From positions 1 through 58,212 of the forward strand of contig CANJCO010000030.1 in assembly GCA_947473045.1 (NCBI GenBank): a DNA stretch of 58,212 nt, read 5' to 3'. Of the stretch, positions 9,001-19,283 are shown piece after piece. A program made the position numbers and the translations under genes. The notes below the pieces were generated by a model. That model made no database searches and was not told where the DNA came from. It saw only the letters and a list, made by a program, of their open reading frames with translations. The DNA is from Myxococcales bacterium (GTDB lineage: Bacteria; Myxococcota_A; Polyangia; Polyangiales; Polyangiaceae). How positions within the stretch are numbered: position 1 is the stretch's first letter; the number at the start of each line of letters is the position of its first letter.

Positions 9001-12000
9001 AAGGAACGACGCCGACGCCGCGGCGACCGCGTGGAAAGCTGCAGCGCGGCTCGCCCGCGAAAACGATGGCCCGCTGGCGGCGCGCAAGCTCTTCGAGCGA
9101 GCCCTCCGCGCGGCGCCTGGCGATCGCGAATCAATGACCGCGCTGGCGCAATTCGCACTCGCGGCGCAAGAGTGGAACACGCGCGGGCAGCTGCTTCGGG
9201 CGCTCGCGGCGAGCGAGACCTCGCCGTCGGCGATGGCGGCTGCGCTCATGCTGCTCGCCGAGCATCTCCGCGACCGCGAAGGCGATGCGCTCGCAGCGTT
9301 CGAGGCAGCGTCGCGCGCGTTCGAGGCGATCCCTGACGACGCAAGCCTCTTGCACGCGGCAGTGGCCTACGCGCACAGCGCCGGCAGCGCGGCGGCGTTC
9401 GCCAAGACCCTCGAGATCGCCACGGAGCGCGTCGACGCCGCGGAGCCCCGCGCCCAGCTTGCTCTCGCCGCCGCGCGATTGCGATGCGCAGACTCCGTCA
9501 AGGAAGCGGTCTGGTTGCTCAAGCCAACGCTCGCGAGCGAAGCGCTCGATGGCGCGTTCCGCGCGCAGCTTGCTCGTGCGCTCGAGCAGGAGATCGCCCG
9601 CGTCGAACCCGCGTCGATCGAGCGTCGCGCGCTCTTAGCGTGGCTGCACGAACACGCCAGCGGCGCAGAACACGCCAGCGCAGCGATGGACTGGGGCCGC
9701 TTCGAAGAGGCACACGGGGACGCGCCGCGCGCGCTCGCGCTCTTCAAGGAAGCGATGGAACTCGGAGCGGCAGCAGCGGCCGATGTCGCGAGACTGCTGC
9801 TCGCTGCCGGAGACGTCGAGGCGGCGATCGCGGTCCTGCGAGCCGACGCGGCGGACGGATCGCGCGAAGCGCAGAGAGGTTCGGCGCGCGCGCTCGCGAG
9901 GCTCCTGGCCGAGCATCCCGGGTTCGAGCCGCTCGCGCTGGCCGAAGTCGAGGCGCTGCTTGACGAGCGCCCCGATGACGCAGAGGCAATTCGCATCGTC
10001 GCGCGGCTCATGAGCGTCGACGCCTGCCGCGAACGAGCCTCGGCGCTGCTCGAATCTGCGCTCGCTGCGCCCGGCGAACCCGCTGAGCGAGCCGTCCTGC
10101 TCGAGGCGCTGCTCGCCGGCGCCCTTGATGCGCCGGCAGACTCTCGCCAGCGCTGGCTCGTCGCGCTCGTCGACGCGTGCCGCGCGATCTCCGCCGCCGA
10201 GACGTTGCGCGCGCTCGTCAGAAGTCTGCCTGAGGTGCCGCTCGATTTCGCGTGGTGGGACGAGGCCGAACTCCTCGCTCGGGAGCTCGACCGTCCACAA
10301 GACGTCGCCGACACGTACCGTCATGCGCTCGCCTCGAAGCTCTCCCCCGACGACCTTCTCGAGCTCGGAGCGCGAGCGGTCGCGTTTCACGAAGAGTGGT
10401 TCGAAGACACCTCGCAGACGATCCGAATCCTCGACCAGCTCGTCGATGCACAGGCCGACGGTGGGTGGGCCTTCGATCGCCTCAGGCTGCTGTACGATTC
10501 GCAAGAACGCTGGGACGATCTGTTCGAGCTGTGCGATCGCGTCATCGCGCGCGCCTCCGACGCCAGAAGAGCGGAGCTGCTCGACGAAGTTGCGCAAATC
10601 GCCAAGGATTTCGCGAAAAATTCAGACCGGGCGATTGGGTATTTCGAGCAACTGCTCATGCTCCGGCCCACCAGCGAGAGGCTCATTGCGGCGCTCGAGC
10701 GGCTGTATGAGCGCAGCGGACGACACCGCGACCTGATCGCGCTGCTCGGCGCACGCGTCGGCGGAGCGAGCGACAGCGATGCCCGCGCGTTGCGCGTTCG
10801 CATGGCGCAGCTCTGGCTCGACGAGCTCGGTGATGCCGGCGCCGCGCTGCTGGTCACCGAAACGCTCATCGAGGCTGCTGACGACCAGGTGACGTCAACG
10901 CGGCTGCTCGAGCGCGTGCTCGCGACGGCCCTGCCGCACGACGAAGTGAAGCGCGAGCTGCCCGTGACCTCCTCGCCCGCGAGCGAGAGCGTCGCCGCAG
11001 CGCGCCCGTCCCAGCGACCGCTCGATCCCAGTCCGCGCAAGGCGGGCCCGGCGGCCGTGCTCGTTCGCGCGCGCGCCGCAGCGCTGCTTGCCGCGCGCTA
11101 TGCGGCGCCCGGTCAGGAGCGCAACCTCGCGCGCGTTCTCGAGGTCGAGATCGAGTACCTCGGCGGCGACGAGAGCGCACAACGTCACCGCGATCTCATC
11201 GCGCTCCACGCCGGCCTCGGCGATCCCGGAGCAGCGCTCGAGCACGCCGTCGCTTTGTTTCTCCACGACCCTGCCGACGCTGCAAATCGCGGAGAGCTCG
11301 AGCGTTTTGCGGCATCGACGGGCCGGTTCGACCGGCTGGCAGACGTCCTCGAGCGCGCCGCGACCGGGAGCGAGGACGTCGCGCTCAGCGCCGCCTTGCG
11401 ACTTCAGGCAGGGCTCGTCTGGAGCGAGGCGGCGGGTGATTCAGCTCGCGCGATCGAACAACTCACGCGCGTCGCGTTCGTAGACGGCGCGACGATTACA
11501 GCGCTCGCGGCGGCGACGCAGCTCGAGCAGCTCCTTCGTGCTGCGCGCCGGGAGCACGAGCGTCTCGGCATCCTCGAACGTATCGCCGCGCTCACAGCGG
11601 AGCCGACCGCCCGCCGCATGGCGCGCGGCGACGTGGCGCGACTGGCCGCGCAGCTGGGCGAGATCGACCGCGCCATCAACGCCTGGGAGGCGTGTCTTGC
11701 AGACGCACCCGGAGACCTGGAGGCGCTCACCGGGCTCGCCGATCTGCTGGAAGCCGACGGACGTTCACGGCCCCTCGTCGCCGTGCTTTCGGCGCGCGCC
11801 GCGGCAAGCACTGACGCCGCAGACGTACGCCGCGATCACGTGCATATTGCACATATTTTGGAGCATGCGCTGTCCGACCGTGCCGGCGCGATCGAAGCCT
11901 GGCTCCGTGTCGAGGCCGGGTTCGGCGAGACCGACGAGACGGTCGCGTGCCTGACGCGCCTCCACGGAGCCCTCGGCGACCACGCTGCGCTCTGCGACGT

Positions 12001-15000
12001 GCTCAGTCGGGCGATCGCGCGGGCGACAAGTGACGACAGCCGCGCCGCGCTGGGAACGCAACGGGGAGACCTGCTTCGCGCGCACCTCGGCGACGACTCG
12101 GGCGCCGCACGCGCCTACGCTGCCGCACTCGACGCCGACATCACCGCGAGGGCCGCCCGCGAAGGCCTGCGTGCGCTCGCGGACTCCCCCGAGGCGGGAC
12201 CGCTGGCGACCCGCACGCTGCTTGCGGTCCTCGCGCGGGCCGAAGACTGGACGGCGTTTCTCGAGCTCACCCCGCACCGCCTGCGCACCGCGGCCGATGC
12301 CCCCGCCAAGGTCGCCATTTTCGTCGAGTCCGCGCGCATCGCCGAGCAGCACACACGCCAGCAGGACGTCGCGTTCGAATGGCTCCAAAGCGCGCTCCTC
12401 GAGTCGGCCGGAGACCCCGACATCGAAGTCGAGGCCGCGCGGCTGGCCGAACTCACGAACAACTGGGAGCGCCACCTGGGCACCCTGACCTCGCTCGAGC
12501 CCGTCATCGCGCAGAGCGGCGAGCCGGAGCGACTGACGGCGCTGCGCCTGAGTCTCGCGCACGTGCTCGACGAAAAGCTCGGCGCGCTCGGCGATTCGCT
12601 CGCGGCCTACGAGCGCATACTTTCCAGCGGCGCTCACAGCCCCTCCGCGGCGGCGCTCGCGATCAGCGTTGCCGCACGTGCGGGGCGCTTCGACGCGATG
12701 GCGACCGTCGCGCTTCGTCACACGCGCGACGCCGAAAGGCTCGACGGTGCGCTCGTCGAGTGCATCGAGCGCTCGCTCCAGGCGGCCGGGGCGTGGAGTC
12801 AAGCCGCCCGCGCATTCGAAGCAGCGGTCTGCGAGCAGCCGGACCTGACCGCGCGCGATCGACGCGACCTCGAGGGTTTGATCGGCATATGGCACCGCGA
12901 TCGCCTCGGCGATCTGGCCTCCGCCGAGGCCGCGTTCTACCGCGCGCTCGCGCACGCGGAGGCAGACATCGAGCTGCTGCAGGCGCTCGCGGAGCTTCAA
13001 CGCAAGGCGCCCGGCCCTTCGCTCGTCCAGACGCTGCTCCGCCTCGCGCGCGGTCTCGGCGACGACCTGCAGCTTATGCGAGAGGCCGCTGAGGTAGCGA
13101 TTCGCGCAGCCGATCGCGAGGGCGCGCTGGCCATCCTTATGGCCACGCTCGATATCGCTGCGACGCGGTGGCAGAGCGCGCGAGCCGGCGATGTCCCCGC
13201 GCAGGAGACCGAGCTCGAGCAGCTCGTCGAATGGGTGCTGGCCGAGCTCGCCCGAATCCACGACCACGCCCGTGCCCCTCGCGAGCGCGTCGCTCTCGCG
13301 CTGCGCGCGGCCGGCCTTCCCTTCAGCAGCGAGCGCAGGCGCGCCCTCGAGCACGAGGCGGCGCATATCGCCGAGACGCGCGCAGAAGACATCGACGCAG
13401 CGCAGGAGATCTACGCGCGACTTTTCGCGGAGTCCGCGCACGACGCAGTCGCGGCCCAGCGATTGACTGCAATCTACACAGATCGGGGCGACGGGCGCGC
13501 CTTGCTCGGAGTTCGGCGCCGTGAGCTCGCCGAGGGTGCGGGGTCCCTGGCGCGTCCGGACCTGCTCGCAGAGATCGCGCGCATCGAAGTGACGCTCGGC
13601 AACGACGAGGCTGCGTTCGATGCACTGAACGCCGGCCTCGCCGAGGCACCACGGCACCCGGGCTGCGCGGCGGCGCTCGCGGCGCTGCTGGAGCGGGGCG
13701 CGCGCTTTGAAGAGCTGTTCACCCTGCTGCAGCAACAGGCGGCACGCGCCGAGACCGACGGCGATCGCGCAGAGGCGTCGTCGCTGTATTCGCGATCAGC
13801 CGAGGTCGCGCGGGCGCAGCTCGCCGATTCGTCGCGCGCCGAGTCGGCGCTCGGCCTGAGTCTGACGCTCGAGCTGCGCATCGGCACGCTGCGCGATTTG
13901 GCACAGTTGCTCGAAGCGCGCGGAGACCACGCGGGCGCTGCAAAGTGCCTCGATCAGCTGCTCCAGCAGTTCCCCGGGGAGCGCACGGGCAACCTGTGCT
14001 GGCTCGCACGGAACCTGGAATCATCCGGGCGCGACGACCTCGCCCAGCAGCGCCTCGAAGGAGCGCGCGCAGACGGCATCGAGCCGCAGGGCGCCCTCGC
14101 AATGCTCGAGGCGATCTACCGAAGAACCGATCAGCATCTGCCCCTCGCCGACATTCTGGCCGAACGCGCCGCGCGCTCGCTCGACTCCGCAGAGCAGCTT
14201 GCCGTCGCGCGCGAAGCCGCCGCGCTGTACCTTTCTCCATGCGCGATGCCCGAACGCGCGATACCGCTACTTGAGCTTGCGCGGCGGCTCGCGCCCGACG
14301 ACCGCGACCTGAGCCTGTCGCTCGCCGACGCGCTTCGCGCAGCGGGCCGAAGCGACGATGCTCGCGACCTGCTGAAAGATATGCTCAGCGCGTTCGCGGG
14401 ACGACGCCCAAAGGAGAGAGCCGTCGTCCACTTCTATCTGGCGAGACTGGCCCTGACGACGGGCTCGCGACCGCAGGCGCTCGCCGAGCTCGAGGCCGCA
14501 ACGCGCATCGACCCCACCAACGCCGAGATCCTGCGCGCGGTCGCGGAGCTCGCCCGTGACGACGGGCAGTTCGAAAAGGCGGAGCGCTCGTATCGGGCCC
14601 TTCTTGCTGTGCTTCGGAGGCAGGCCGAGACCGATCCGCGCGCTCCGATTGTGCGCGCAGAGGTCTTTCTGGAGTTGTCGCTCATCGCCCAGCGACAAGG
14701 CGAAAATGACCGCGCCGGAGAGATCCTCGAGAGCGCGTTCGAAGCGGCTGCGACCTCCGACGTCGACGCTGCCCGGCTCGACGCGGCGCTCCGCGCGCAA
14801 GGCCGACACGCAGACCTCGCGCGATCGCTCGAAGCCCGAATCGCGCGGGCCGGTCACGGCGCCCTCGCGGCCACCCTGCTCGCGGATCTCGCGCGCCTGT
14901 CCGACGAGCACCTTGCGGCGCCAGAGCCCGCATTTCGAGCGGCGATGCGAGCGCTCAGCGAAGCCCCCGAGCTGCCTGTCATTCTAGACGGCGCGCTCGC

Positions 15001-18000
15001 GCTCTGCGCGAAGCTCGGGCGCCTCGGCGACTGCATCGACCAGCTCGAGCGCGAGGCCGCGCGCGCTGCGGCGGCCGGAGATCTTCGCCTCGCGGGCAGT
15101 CTGTTCATGCGAAGCGCGAATGAACTCGCGGCGACCGATCCCGCGCGCGCTTCCAGGCTTTTCGCGCATGCCGAGAGCTCGCCCGAGGTCGCGATCGAAG
15201 CGCTGCGCGCGCAGCGGCAGCTTCACGAGTCGCTCGGAGACTTCGTCGCCGAAACCGCCGCGCTCAAGCGACTCGCGCTGCGCGAGCTCGAGTCTCCGGA
15301 CGCGGAGTCCTCGGCGAGCGCCGAGCTCTTTTGCGAGCTCGGGGAGCGACTCCTCGGCAGCAGCGACAGCGTCGATGAGGCCTGCCTGTGGCTCGGCAGG
15401 GCGATGTCGCAGCCTGGACAGATCGACCGACTGGTCGCCGCGCTCGCTTGCGTAGGCCCTCCCGATGAGACGCGCATGGCGTTTCTGAACCTGCTCGAGC
15501 GGGTCGGACGCGAGCCCGAACAGCAGGCCACGCTGTTTCGGGCGCTGTCGCTTCGCGCGCGCTCGTCGGAGTCGGGCGCGGCCGTCGCCGAGGAGGCGGC
15601 GCGTCTCGCGCTGTCTTTGGGCAACGATTCGGCGGCGGACGCCCTGCTCGAGCTTTGCGAGGCGCGCGCCGTCGGCGACCGGCTGCCTACTGCGCGATGG
15701 GCAGCAGCCGAGCGGGCCCGCCTCTCCGAGACGCGAGGCGATGAGGCCTCGGCGTTGCGGCACCTGGCGCGCGCGTCGGAGCACGCGGGCAGCGACGACG
15801 CCCGCGCACTTCGACTGGAGGTAGCCCGCAGGGCGTTGCCGATCGGCGCTGCCCAGCTCGCCATCAGCATGCTCGAGCGGGCGGTCGACGCGCAGCCTGA
15901 TGATCACGAAGCGCTTGCGGCGCTCGCGCTCGCGTACCGGGCTCAAGCGGACCACGAAAAGCTCGCCGATCTGCTCGGTCGCCGCATCGATTTGAGCACA
16001 ACGGCCGAAGCGCGCGCCGAGCTCAGACGCGAGCGAGCCGAGTTGCTAGCGGACGCGCTCGGTCGCCCCGAAGAGGCCGCGCGCGAGCTCGAAGCGCTGT
16101 TCGACGAAGACCCGCGGGATGCGGCATCCGGGGCGATGCTGCTGCGGCTGCTCGAGGCGAGCGGTGACGAAATCGGGCTCGAACGCGTGCTGCTGCGCCT
16201 GATCGACGCTGCGAAGGACCGGGAAGACGCTGAGGCCGTAGGCGCCCTGTCGCTGCGCCTCGGCGCGATCGTCGAAAAACGCAACGCCGACGACGCGCGC
16301 GACGTCTACCTTGCGGCGCTCGATTGGCGGGGCGACGATGTGCGCTTGCTGCTCGCGGCGCTCGGAGCAACCTCCGACCCCATCGACCGGTCCGAGCTTC
16401 TGAGCAAGCTGATTCCGTTCGAGTCCGGCGAGGTCGCCGAAAAGCACGCGCTCGAGCTCGGCAGACTGCGCATCGAGGCGTGGGACGAGGTTGGCGAGGA
16501 GCGCGCGTATGAGCTCGGCCTCGCGGCGTTCCCGGGCAGCACGGCGCTCAAGGAGCGCCTCGAGAAGGCCTACGCGGCGCGAGGAGACCTACGCAAGAGC
16601 GCGGAGCTGCTCGAGACTATCGGACGCGGTGCGACAGACGACGCGGAGGCTGCGCGGACGCTCATCCGTGCCGCCGCCATTTTCGACACAGAGCTCGGCG
16701 ACCTGAAAGCGGCCGCCCGGGTGCTTCGCGCTGCGGTAGCTCGCGACCCCGGCAACTCTCAACTCTTCGACGACATGCTCTCCTGCGCCGAGCGCGGCGG
16801 CGATTTCGACGGCGCGCAGGCGGACCTCACGACCAAGCTCACTTCGATGGAAGAAGCGCCTGCCTCCGAGCGTGCGCGCGTGTTCGGAAGGCGCGCGCGG
16901 ATGCTGGCGGAGTCAGGCGATCCGCTCGGAGCCATCGCAGACGCCGAAGCCGCGTTCGCCGCAGACAGCGAAGCGCACGCGACCCTGCTCATCGAGCTGC
17001 TCGAGCGCACCGGCGCATCGATCGAATCTCCGGAGCGCGCGCGGGATCATGCCGTGAGGCTGGCGACGGCCCTGGCCGCATCGTCACGCGAGGCAGAGGC
17101 CACTGTCCATGTCGAAGGCGTCCTGCTCGTAGATGATTCGCACACGGGTGCGCTCGAACTCATGGCGGCCTTGCATACGCGCGCGGGTCGTCACGACGAC
17201 GCCGCGCGCGTCTTCGATCGCATCACGGCGATCACGCCCGACAGCGAAGTCGCGGCGCTCGCGCTTCGACTCGTCACCATCGGTGCGTCCATCGGGGCGC
17301 CCTCACTCGCGCGGCAAAGCCTGGAGCGCGCGTGGGCGATCGATCCCGGTGACGCCGCTGTCAGCGCTGAGCTGAAGAGCCTCTACGAGGCCGCCGACGA
17401 CGCGGGGGCGCTCGCCGCAGTCCTGATGAGCGACGCCCGCACCGCCGCTTCCGACGACACCCGGTTCGACGCGCTCATGCGCGCCGGCGCGCTCTACCTC
17501 GAGGCCGACGACGCCGGGAGCGCCACGCTGGCGCTGACGGCCGCGCAGGCGCTCAGGCCGACCGACCTGGCCTCCGCCGCGCTCGTCGCCGAGGCGCTCT
17601 TTCGCGAGGGCCGGCTCGACGAGGCGACCCGGTGCGCACAGTCCGCGATTGTTGCGCAAAAGGGCCGCCGTTCACCCGAGATCGGGGCGCTCTACCACGT
17701 GCTCGCGCGCGTCGAACGTGCGCTTGCGAGCGACGCGGGCGAGGTGAGCATGCTGATGAGCGCCTTCGAAGCCGACGGCCAGAGCGCAACCATCGCCTCC
17801 GAGCTCGCCGAGGCCGCGGCGCGCGAAGGCAAGCTCGAGCTCGCACAGAAAGCGCTGCGCGCGATAACGATGCTCAAAGGGCCGTCACCCCTGCCCAAAG
17901 CCGAAGCCTACGCGCGACTCGGGGCCATCTCGATTCAGCAGGGCGATTCAAAGCGCGCCATCGCTTTGCTCAAGCGCGCCGTCGCTGAAGATGCAGGCAA

Positions 18001-18043
18001 CTCCCTCGCCAGCAGGCTGCTCCAAACGCTGAGCGGCGAGTAG
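6008..18043 (+). CDS. Giant tetratricopeptide-repeat protein (4011 residues)
   Basis: A single uninterrupted frame of 4011 codons with no signal peptide and no membrane segment, so the product should be cytoplasmic. The sequence is a chain of helical TPR-like repeats rich in Ala, Leu, Arg and Glu. A recurring pattern is R..LGD..GA...Y..AL..DP.D..A...L..LL...GR, for example DELGDPAGALAELQRATALD and DPDDLLAENALVDLLVATGR. A Pro/Ser-rich break (VTSSPASESVAAARPSQRP, about residues 1645-1680) may separate two superhelical blocks. No enzyme domain was found, so it is probably a scaffold. The ATG at 6008 has only a weak upstream AGGCGG. glyQ starts 33 nt after its stop and may be co-transcribed. Function is unknown. 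Confidence 0.9.
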   Translation: MIESVRPKAPAAIAATLAALDERMGGERETLDAFLLALSRNQLPEGAWQKLAEAAARDGRVAEVAFAFEELSQDKRIKTLTAALAAEFFFQAATFFQNTLGDNAGALGFVNRALAAQATHVGARQLREVRLLSEGDFAGLGAHYAESAATRPKAEQVEQLKRAAAAFEQAPEALDRLIEVLTTVVRLDPNDAQARTDLASALGAAGRTKELSRLLEQTIASQPDAPAARRKLIAIYTAEKRELERAMPHVEALLAEDPRDSEALQTAALLLEIRTTTARAAEALATATEATGEVAAAARHWATAAEQVRGPKRVAALKRLAALRRDRLGDDAGAFEAADAALVLDAGDGELMTQYVALARSLGKQADALRTLQRAGASAREAEGKGRVGVEIGVLLAEAGDPKRARSALQTVLAAAEISDGLRARASHALASLLEQVGDFSALAEVLDGLARIETDADARQRVLVRIAELAGAPPRDHRKAMTAWRALLTTAARERAMAELEALLAEHGDDVALAALLRERASEATDPASARDLLVRAARALSGASGHLAEASASWRAIVERFGPDAETLRSWLPLLELEGDIAALTGGLEALAKLTQMPERAKVLTKLGLVRLERGGDPPGGAAALAESFALDDSDDACLRALAALVDGPDDEAALIAARSLEPRYRAEGSPHALLGLLEERARRSPDVGVRIETLLEATEIAGALPDARPRAIALACRGLREALDSSLASGEWLTCVAALTDSPAHARSLPAALLGALGGAPVSSDARLAVALRAARSAAALRDVGAAIDAYRLALAYRPGDAALAFEFEALLREQGSPADRLALLRATLAHGGDATTLGAGHRAIAALLRDELGDPAGALAELQRATALDPDDLLAENALVDLLVATGRAAEGLAILETRARRAPSGGERRAVQVKIAELASVSGLPEVASASARGVLGDADVTGEDLDVVEAVAERLGDIDLVRDTFAARTSRADGHDERIFWLTRLGELEGERRNDADAAATAWKAAARLARENDGPLAARKLFERALRAAPGDRESMTALAQFALAAQEWNTRGQLLRALAASETSPSAMAAALMLLAEHLRDREGDALAAFEAASRAFEAIPDDASLLHAAVAYAHSAGSAAAFAKTLEIATERVDAAEPRAQLALAAARLRCADSVKEAVWLLKPTLASEALDGAFRAQLARALEQEIARVEPASIERRALLAWLHEHASGAEHASAAMDWGRFEEAHGDAPRALALFKEAMELGAAAAADVARLLLAAGDVEAAIAVLRADAADGSREAQRGSARALARLLAEHPGFEPLALAEVEALLDERPDDAEAIRIVARLMSVDACRERASALLESALAAPGEPAERAVLLEALLAGALDAPADSRQRWLVALVDACRAISAAETLRALVRSLPEVPLDFAWWDEAELLARELDRPQDVADTYRHALASKLSPDDLLELGARAVAFHEEWFEDTSQTIRILDQLVDAQADGGWAFDRLRLLYDSQERWDDLFELCDRVIARASDARRAELLDEVAQIAKDFAKNSDRAIGYFEQLLMLRPTSERLIAALERLYERSGRHRDLIALLGARVGGASDSDARALRVRMAQLWLDELGDAGAALLVTETLIEAADDQVTSTRLLERVLATALPHDEVKRELPVTSSPASESVAAARPSQRPLDPSPRKAGPAAVLVRARAAALLAARYAAPGQERNLARVLEVEIEYLGGDESAQRHRDLIALHAGLGDPGAALEHAVALFLHDPADAANRGELERFAASTGRFDRLADVLERAATGSEDVALSAALRLQAGLVWSEAAGDSARAIEQLTRVAFVDGATITALAAATQLEQLLRAARREHERLGILERIAALTAEPTARRMARGDVARLAAQLGEIDRAINAWEACLADAPGDLEALTGLADLLEADGRSRPLVAVLSARAAASTDAADVRRDHVHIAHILEHALSDRAGAIEAWLRVEAGFGETDETVACLTRLHGALGDHAALCDVLSRAIARATSDDSRAALGTQRGDLLRAHLGDDSGAARAYAAALDADITARAAREGLRALADSPEAGPLATRTLLAVLARAEDWTAFLELTPHRLRTAADAPAKVAIFVESARIAEQHTRQQDVAFEWLQSALLESAGDPDIEVEAARLAELTNNWERHLGTLTSLEPVIAQSGEPERLTALRLSLAHVLDEKLGALGDSLAAYERILSSGAHSPSAAALAISVAARAGRFDAMATVALRHTRDAERLDGALVECIERSLQAAGAWSQAARAFEAAVCEQPDLTARDRRDLEGLIGIWHRDRLGDLASAEAAFYRALAHAEADIELLQALAELQRKAPGPSLVQTLLRLARGLGDDLQLMREAAEVAIRAADREGALAILMATLDIAATRWQSARAGDVPAQETELEQLVEWVLAELARIHDHARAPRERVALALRAAGLPFSSERRRALEHEAAHIAETRAEDIDAAQEIYARLFAESAHDAVAAQRLTAIYTDRGDGRALLGVRRRELAEGAGSLARPDLLAEIARIEVTLGNDEAAFDALNAGLAEAPRHPGCAAALAALLERGARFEELFTLLQQQAARAETDGDRAEASSLYSRSAEVARAQLADSSRAESALGLSLTLELRIGTLRDLAQLLEARGDHAGAAKCLDQLLQQFPGERTGNLCWLARNLESSGRDDLAQQRLEGARADGIEPQGALAMLEAIYRRTDQHLPLADILAERAARSLDSAEQLAVAREAAALYLSPCAMPERAIPLLELARRLAPDDRDLSLSLADALRAAGRSDDARDLLKDMLSAFAGRRPKERAVVHFYLARLALTTGSRPQALAELEAATRIDPTNAEILRAVAELARDDGQFEKAERSYRALLAVLRRQAETDPRAPIVRAEVFLELSLIAQRQGENDRAGEILESAFEAAATSDVDAARLDAALRAQGRHADLARSLEARIARAGHGALAATLLADLARLSDEHLAAPEPAFRAAMRALSEAPELPVILDGALALCAKLGRLGDCIDQLEREAARAAAAGDLRLAGSLFMRSANELAATDPARASRLFAHAESSPEVAIEALRAQRQLHESLGDFVAETAALKRLALRELESPDAESSASAELFCELGERLLGSSDSVDEACLWLGRAMSQPGQIDRLVAALACVGPPDETRMAFLNLLERVGREPEQQATLFRALSLRARSSESGAAVAEEAARLALSLGNDSAADALLELCEARAVGDRLPTARWAAAERARLSETRGDEASALRHLARASEHAGSDDARALRLEVARRALPIGAAQLAISMLERAVDAQPDDHEALAALALAYRAQADHEKLADLLGRRIDLSTTAEARAELRRERAELLADALGRPEEAARELEALFDEDPRDAASGAMLLRLLEASGDEIGLERVLLRLIDAAKDREDAEAVGALSLRLGAIVEKRNADDARDVYLAALDWRGDDVRLLLAALGATSDPIDRSELLSKLIPFESGEVAEKHALELGRLRIEAWDEVGEERAYELGLAAFPGSTALKERLEKAYAARGDLRKSAELLETIGRGATDDAEAARTLIRAAAIFDTELGDLKAAARVLRAAVARDPGNSQLFDDMLSCAERGGDFDGAQADLTTKLTSMEEAPASERARVFGRRARMLAESGDPLGAIADAEAAFAADSEAHATLLIELLERTGASIESPERARDHAVRLATALAASSREAEATVHVEGVLLVDDSHTGALELMAALHTRAGRHDDAARVFDRITAITPDSEVAALALRLVTIGASIGAPSLARQSLERAWAIDPGDAAVSAELKSLYEAADDAGALAAVLMSDARTAASDDTRFDALMRAGALYLEADDAGSATLALTAAQALRPTDLASAALVAEALFREGRLDEATRCAQSAIVAQKGRRSPEIGALYHVLARVERALASDAGEVSMLMSAFEADGQSATIASELAEAAAREGKLELAQKALRAITMLKGPSPLPKAEAYARLGAISIQQGDSKRAIALLKRAVAEDAGNSLASRLLQTLSGE

Positions 18044-18076
18044 TTGCCCGCGGCTTTGTGCTAACGAAGGCGGGCC

Positions 18077-18982
18077 GTGTACTTTCAAGACATCATTTTA
18101 TCGCTGCAATCGTTCTGGGCCAGCCGCGGGTGCCTCATTGTGCAGCCGTACAACTCGGAGGTCGGGGCCGGAACCTACAACCCCGCCACGTTTCTGCGCG
18201 CGCTCGGTCCCGAGCCCTGGAACGTCGCCTTCGTCGAGCCCTCACGCAGGCCCACCGACGGCCGCTACGGCGACAACCCCAACCGCCTCCAGCAGTTCCA
18301 CCAGTTTCAGGTCATCCTCAAGCCGGCGCCCCTCGACATCCAGGATCTCTACCTCGAGTCGCTCCGCGCGATCGGCACCGTTCCCGAAGATCACGACGTC
18401 CGCTTCATCGAAGACGACTGGGAGTCACCCACTTTGGGCGCGTGGGGTCTGGGCTGGCAGGTGTGGCTCGACGGCCTCGAAATCAGCCAGTTTACGTACT
18501 TTCAGCAGGTCGGGAGCATCGAGTGCAGACCCGTCAGCGGCGAGCTGACCTATGGCCTCGAACGCATCTCGATGTACTTGCAGAATGCAGATACCATCTA
18601 CGATGTCATGTGGGCCAAGGGCGTTCGCTACGGTGAAATTGCCAAGCGCGCCGAGTGGGAGTGGAGCACCTACAACTTCGAGCAGGCCGACACCAGGGCG
18701 CACTTCGCGGCGTTCGATCACTACGAGGCCGAGGCGAAGCGACTGCTCGCCCTGTCGGCGGACCCGCTCGGCAAGCTCGTGCTTCCCGCCTACGATTTCG
18801 TGACCAAAGCCGCCCACATGTTCAACGTGCTCGACGCGCGCGGCGCCATCGGAACCACCGAGCGTGCGCGCTTCATCGGTCGAGTTCGGGGCCTCTCCAA
18901 AGGCGTCGCTGAGGCCTACCTCGCGCAGCGCGAAGCCATGGGCTTTCCGCTGCTCGCGCAGGCGCCGCAAGCCGCAGAGTAA
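18077..18982 (+). CDS. glyQ: Glycyl-tRNA synthetase alpha subunit
   Basis: The alpha subunit carries the class II catalytic core of the bacterial alpha2beta2 glycyl-tRNA synthetase. The 301-residue product is full length. Signatures include [19 protein letters not shown], the [17 protein letters not shown] loop and [20 protein letters not shown]. It uses a GTG start at 18077 with AAGG just upstream. The beta-subunit gene glyS, usually immediately downstream, is absent; the next gene is a lipoprotein on the other strand 4 nt away. Confidence 0.97.
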   Translation: MYFQDIILSLQSFWASRGCLIVQPYNSEVGAGTYNPATFLRALGPEPWNVAFVEPSRRPTDGRYGDNPNRLQQFHQFQVILKPAPLDIQDLYLESLRAIGTVPEDHDVRFIEDDWESPTLGAWGLGWQVWLDGLEISQFTYFQQVGSIECRPVSGELTYGLERISMYLQNADTIYDVMWAKGVRYGEIAKRAEWEWSTYNFEQADTRAHFAAFDHYEAEAKRLLALSADPLGKLVLPAYDFVTKAAHMFNVLDARGAIGTTERARFIGRVRGLSKGVAEAYLAQREAMGFPLLAQAPQAAE

Positions 18983-18986
18983 GCCC

Positions 18987-19283
18987 CTACTGGAGGCACT
19001 TCTCGACGGCGTCGGCCGACTTCGCGGCCATCGCGCAGTCGTAGTCGGCTGCGATGATTTCGCTCGTGCAGTTTCGGAACAAATCGTCGCTGCGGGCCTC
19101 TTCGCGTTCACGCGCCTGATCGGCCTTGCGTGCCTCTGCTGAGGCGTCAGGCTTCGCGTCGCGCACCACAAGCTCGGCGTAATGGTCGACGATGGCGTCG
19201 CACTGAGGCTGGCTGACCTTCTTGCTGCAGCCCGCAGCGCAGAGGCCCACGGCGAGCGCGAGGCCCACTTTCACCGCAAGCAT
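18987..19283 (-). CDS. Small cysteine-rich lipoprotein, downstream member of a tandem pair
   Basis: A 98-residue lipoprotein. The signal peptide MLAVKVGLALAVGL ends in the lipobox-like CAAGC (lipidated Cys19). The mature part has four more cysteines: QPQCDAIVDHY, LFRNCTSE, DYDCAMAAKS and the C-terminal EKCLQ. A charged helix rich in Ala, Arg and Glu lies between. Cysteine spacing and the C-D/Q-x-IVD motif match the overlapping upstream gene, so the two look like paralogues. Its ATG at 19283 lies inside the upstream gene (13-nt overlap). No function is known. It is convergent with glyQ. Confidence 0.8.
   Translation of the reverse strand: MLAVKVGLALAVGLCAAGCSKKVSQPQCDAIVDHYAELVVRDAKPDASAEARKADQAREREEARSDDLFRNCTSEIIAADYDCAMAAKSADAVEKCLQ

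Noticed and set aside
11765-13735. 656-codon minus-strand open frame inside the TPR gene
   Set aside because: It is a by-product of high GC third-position bias opposite a real gene; composition is Arg/Ala-rich without domains.
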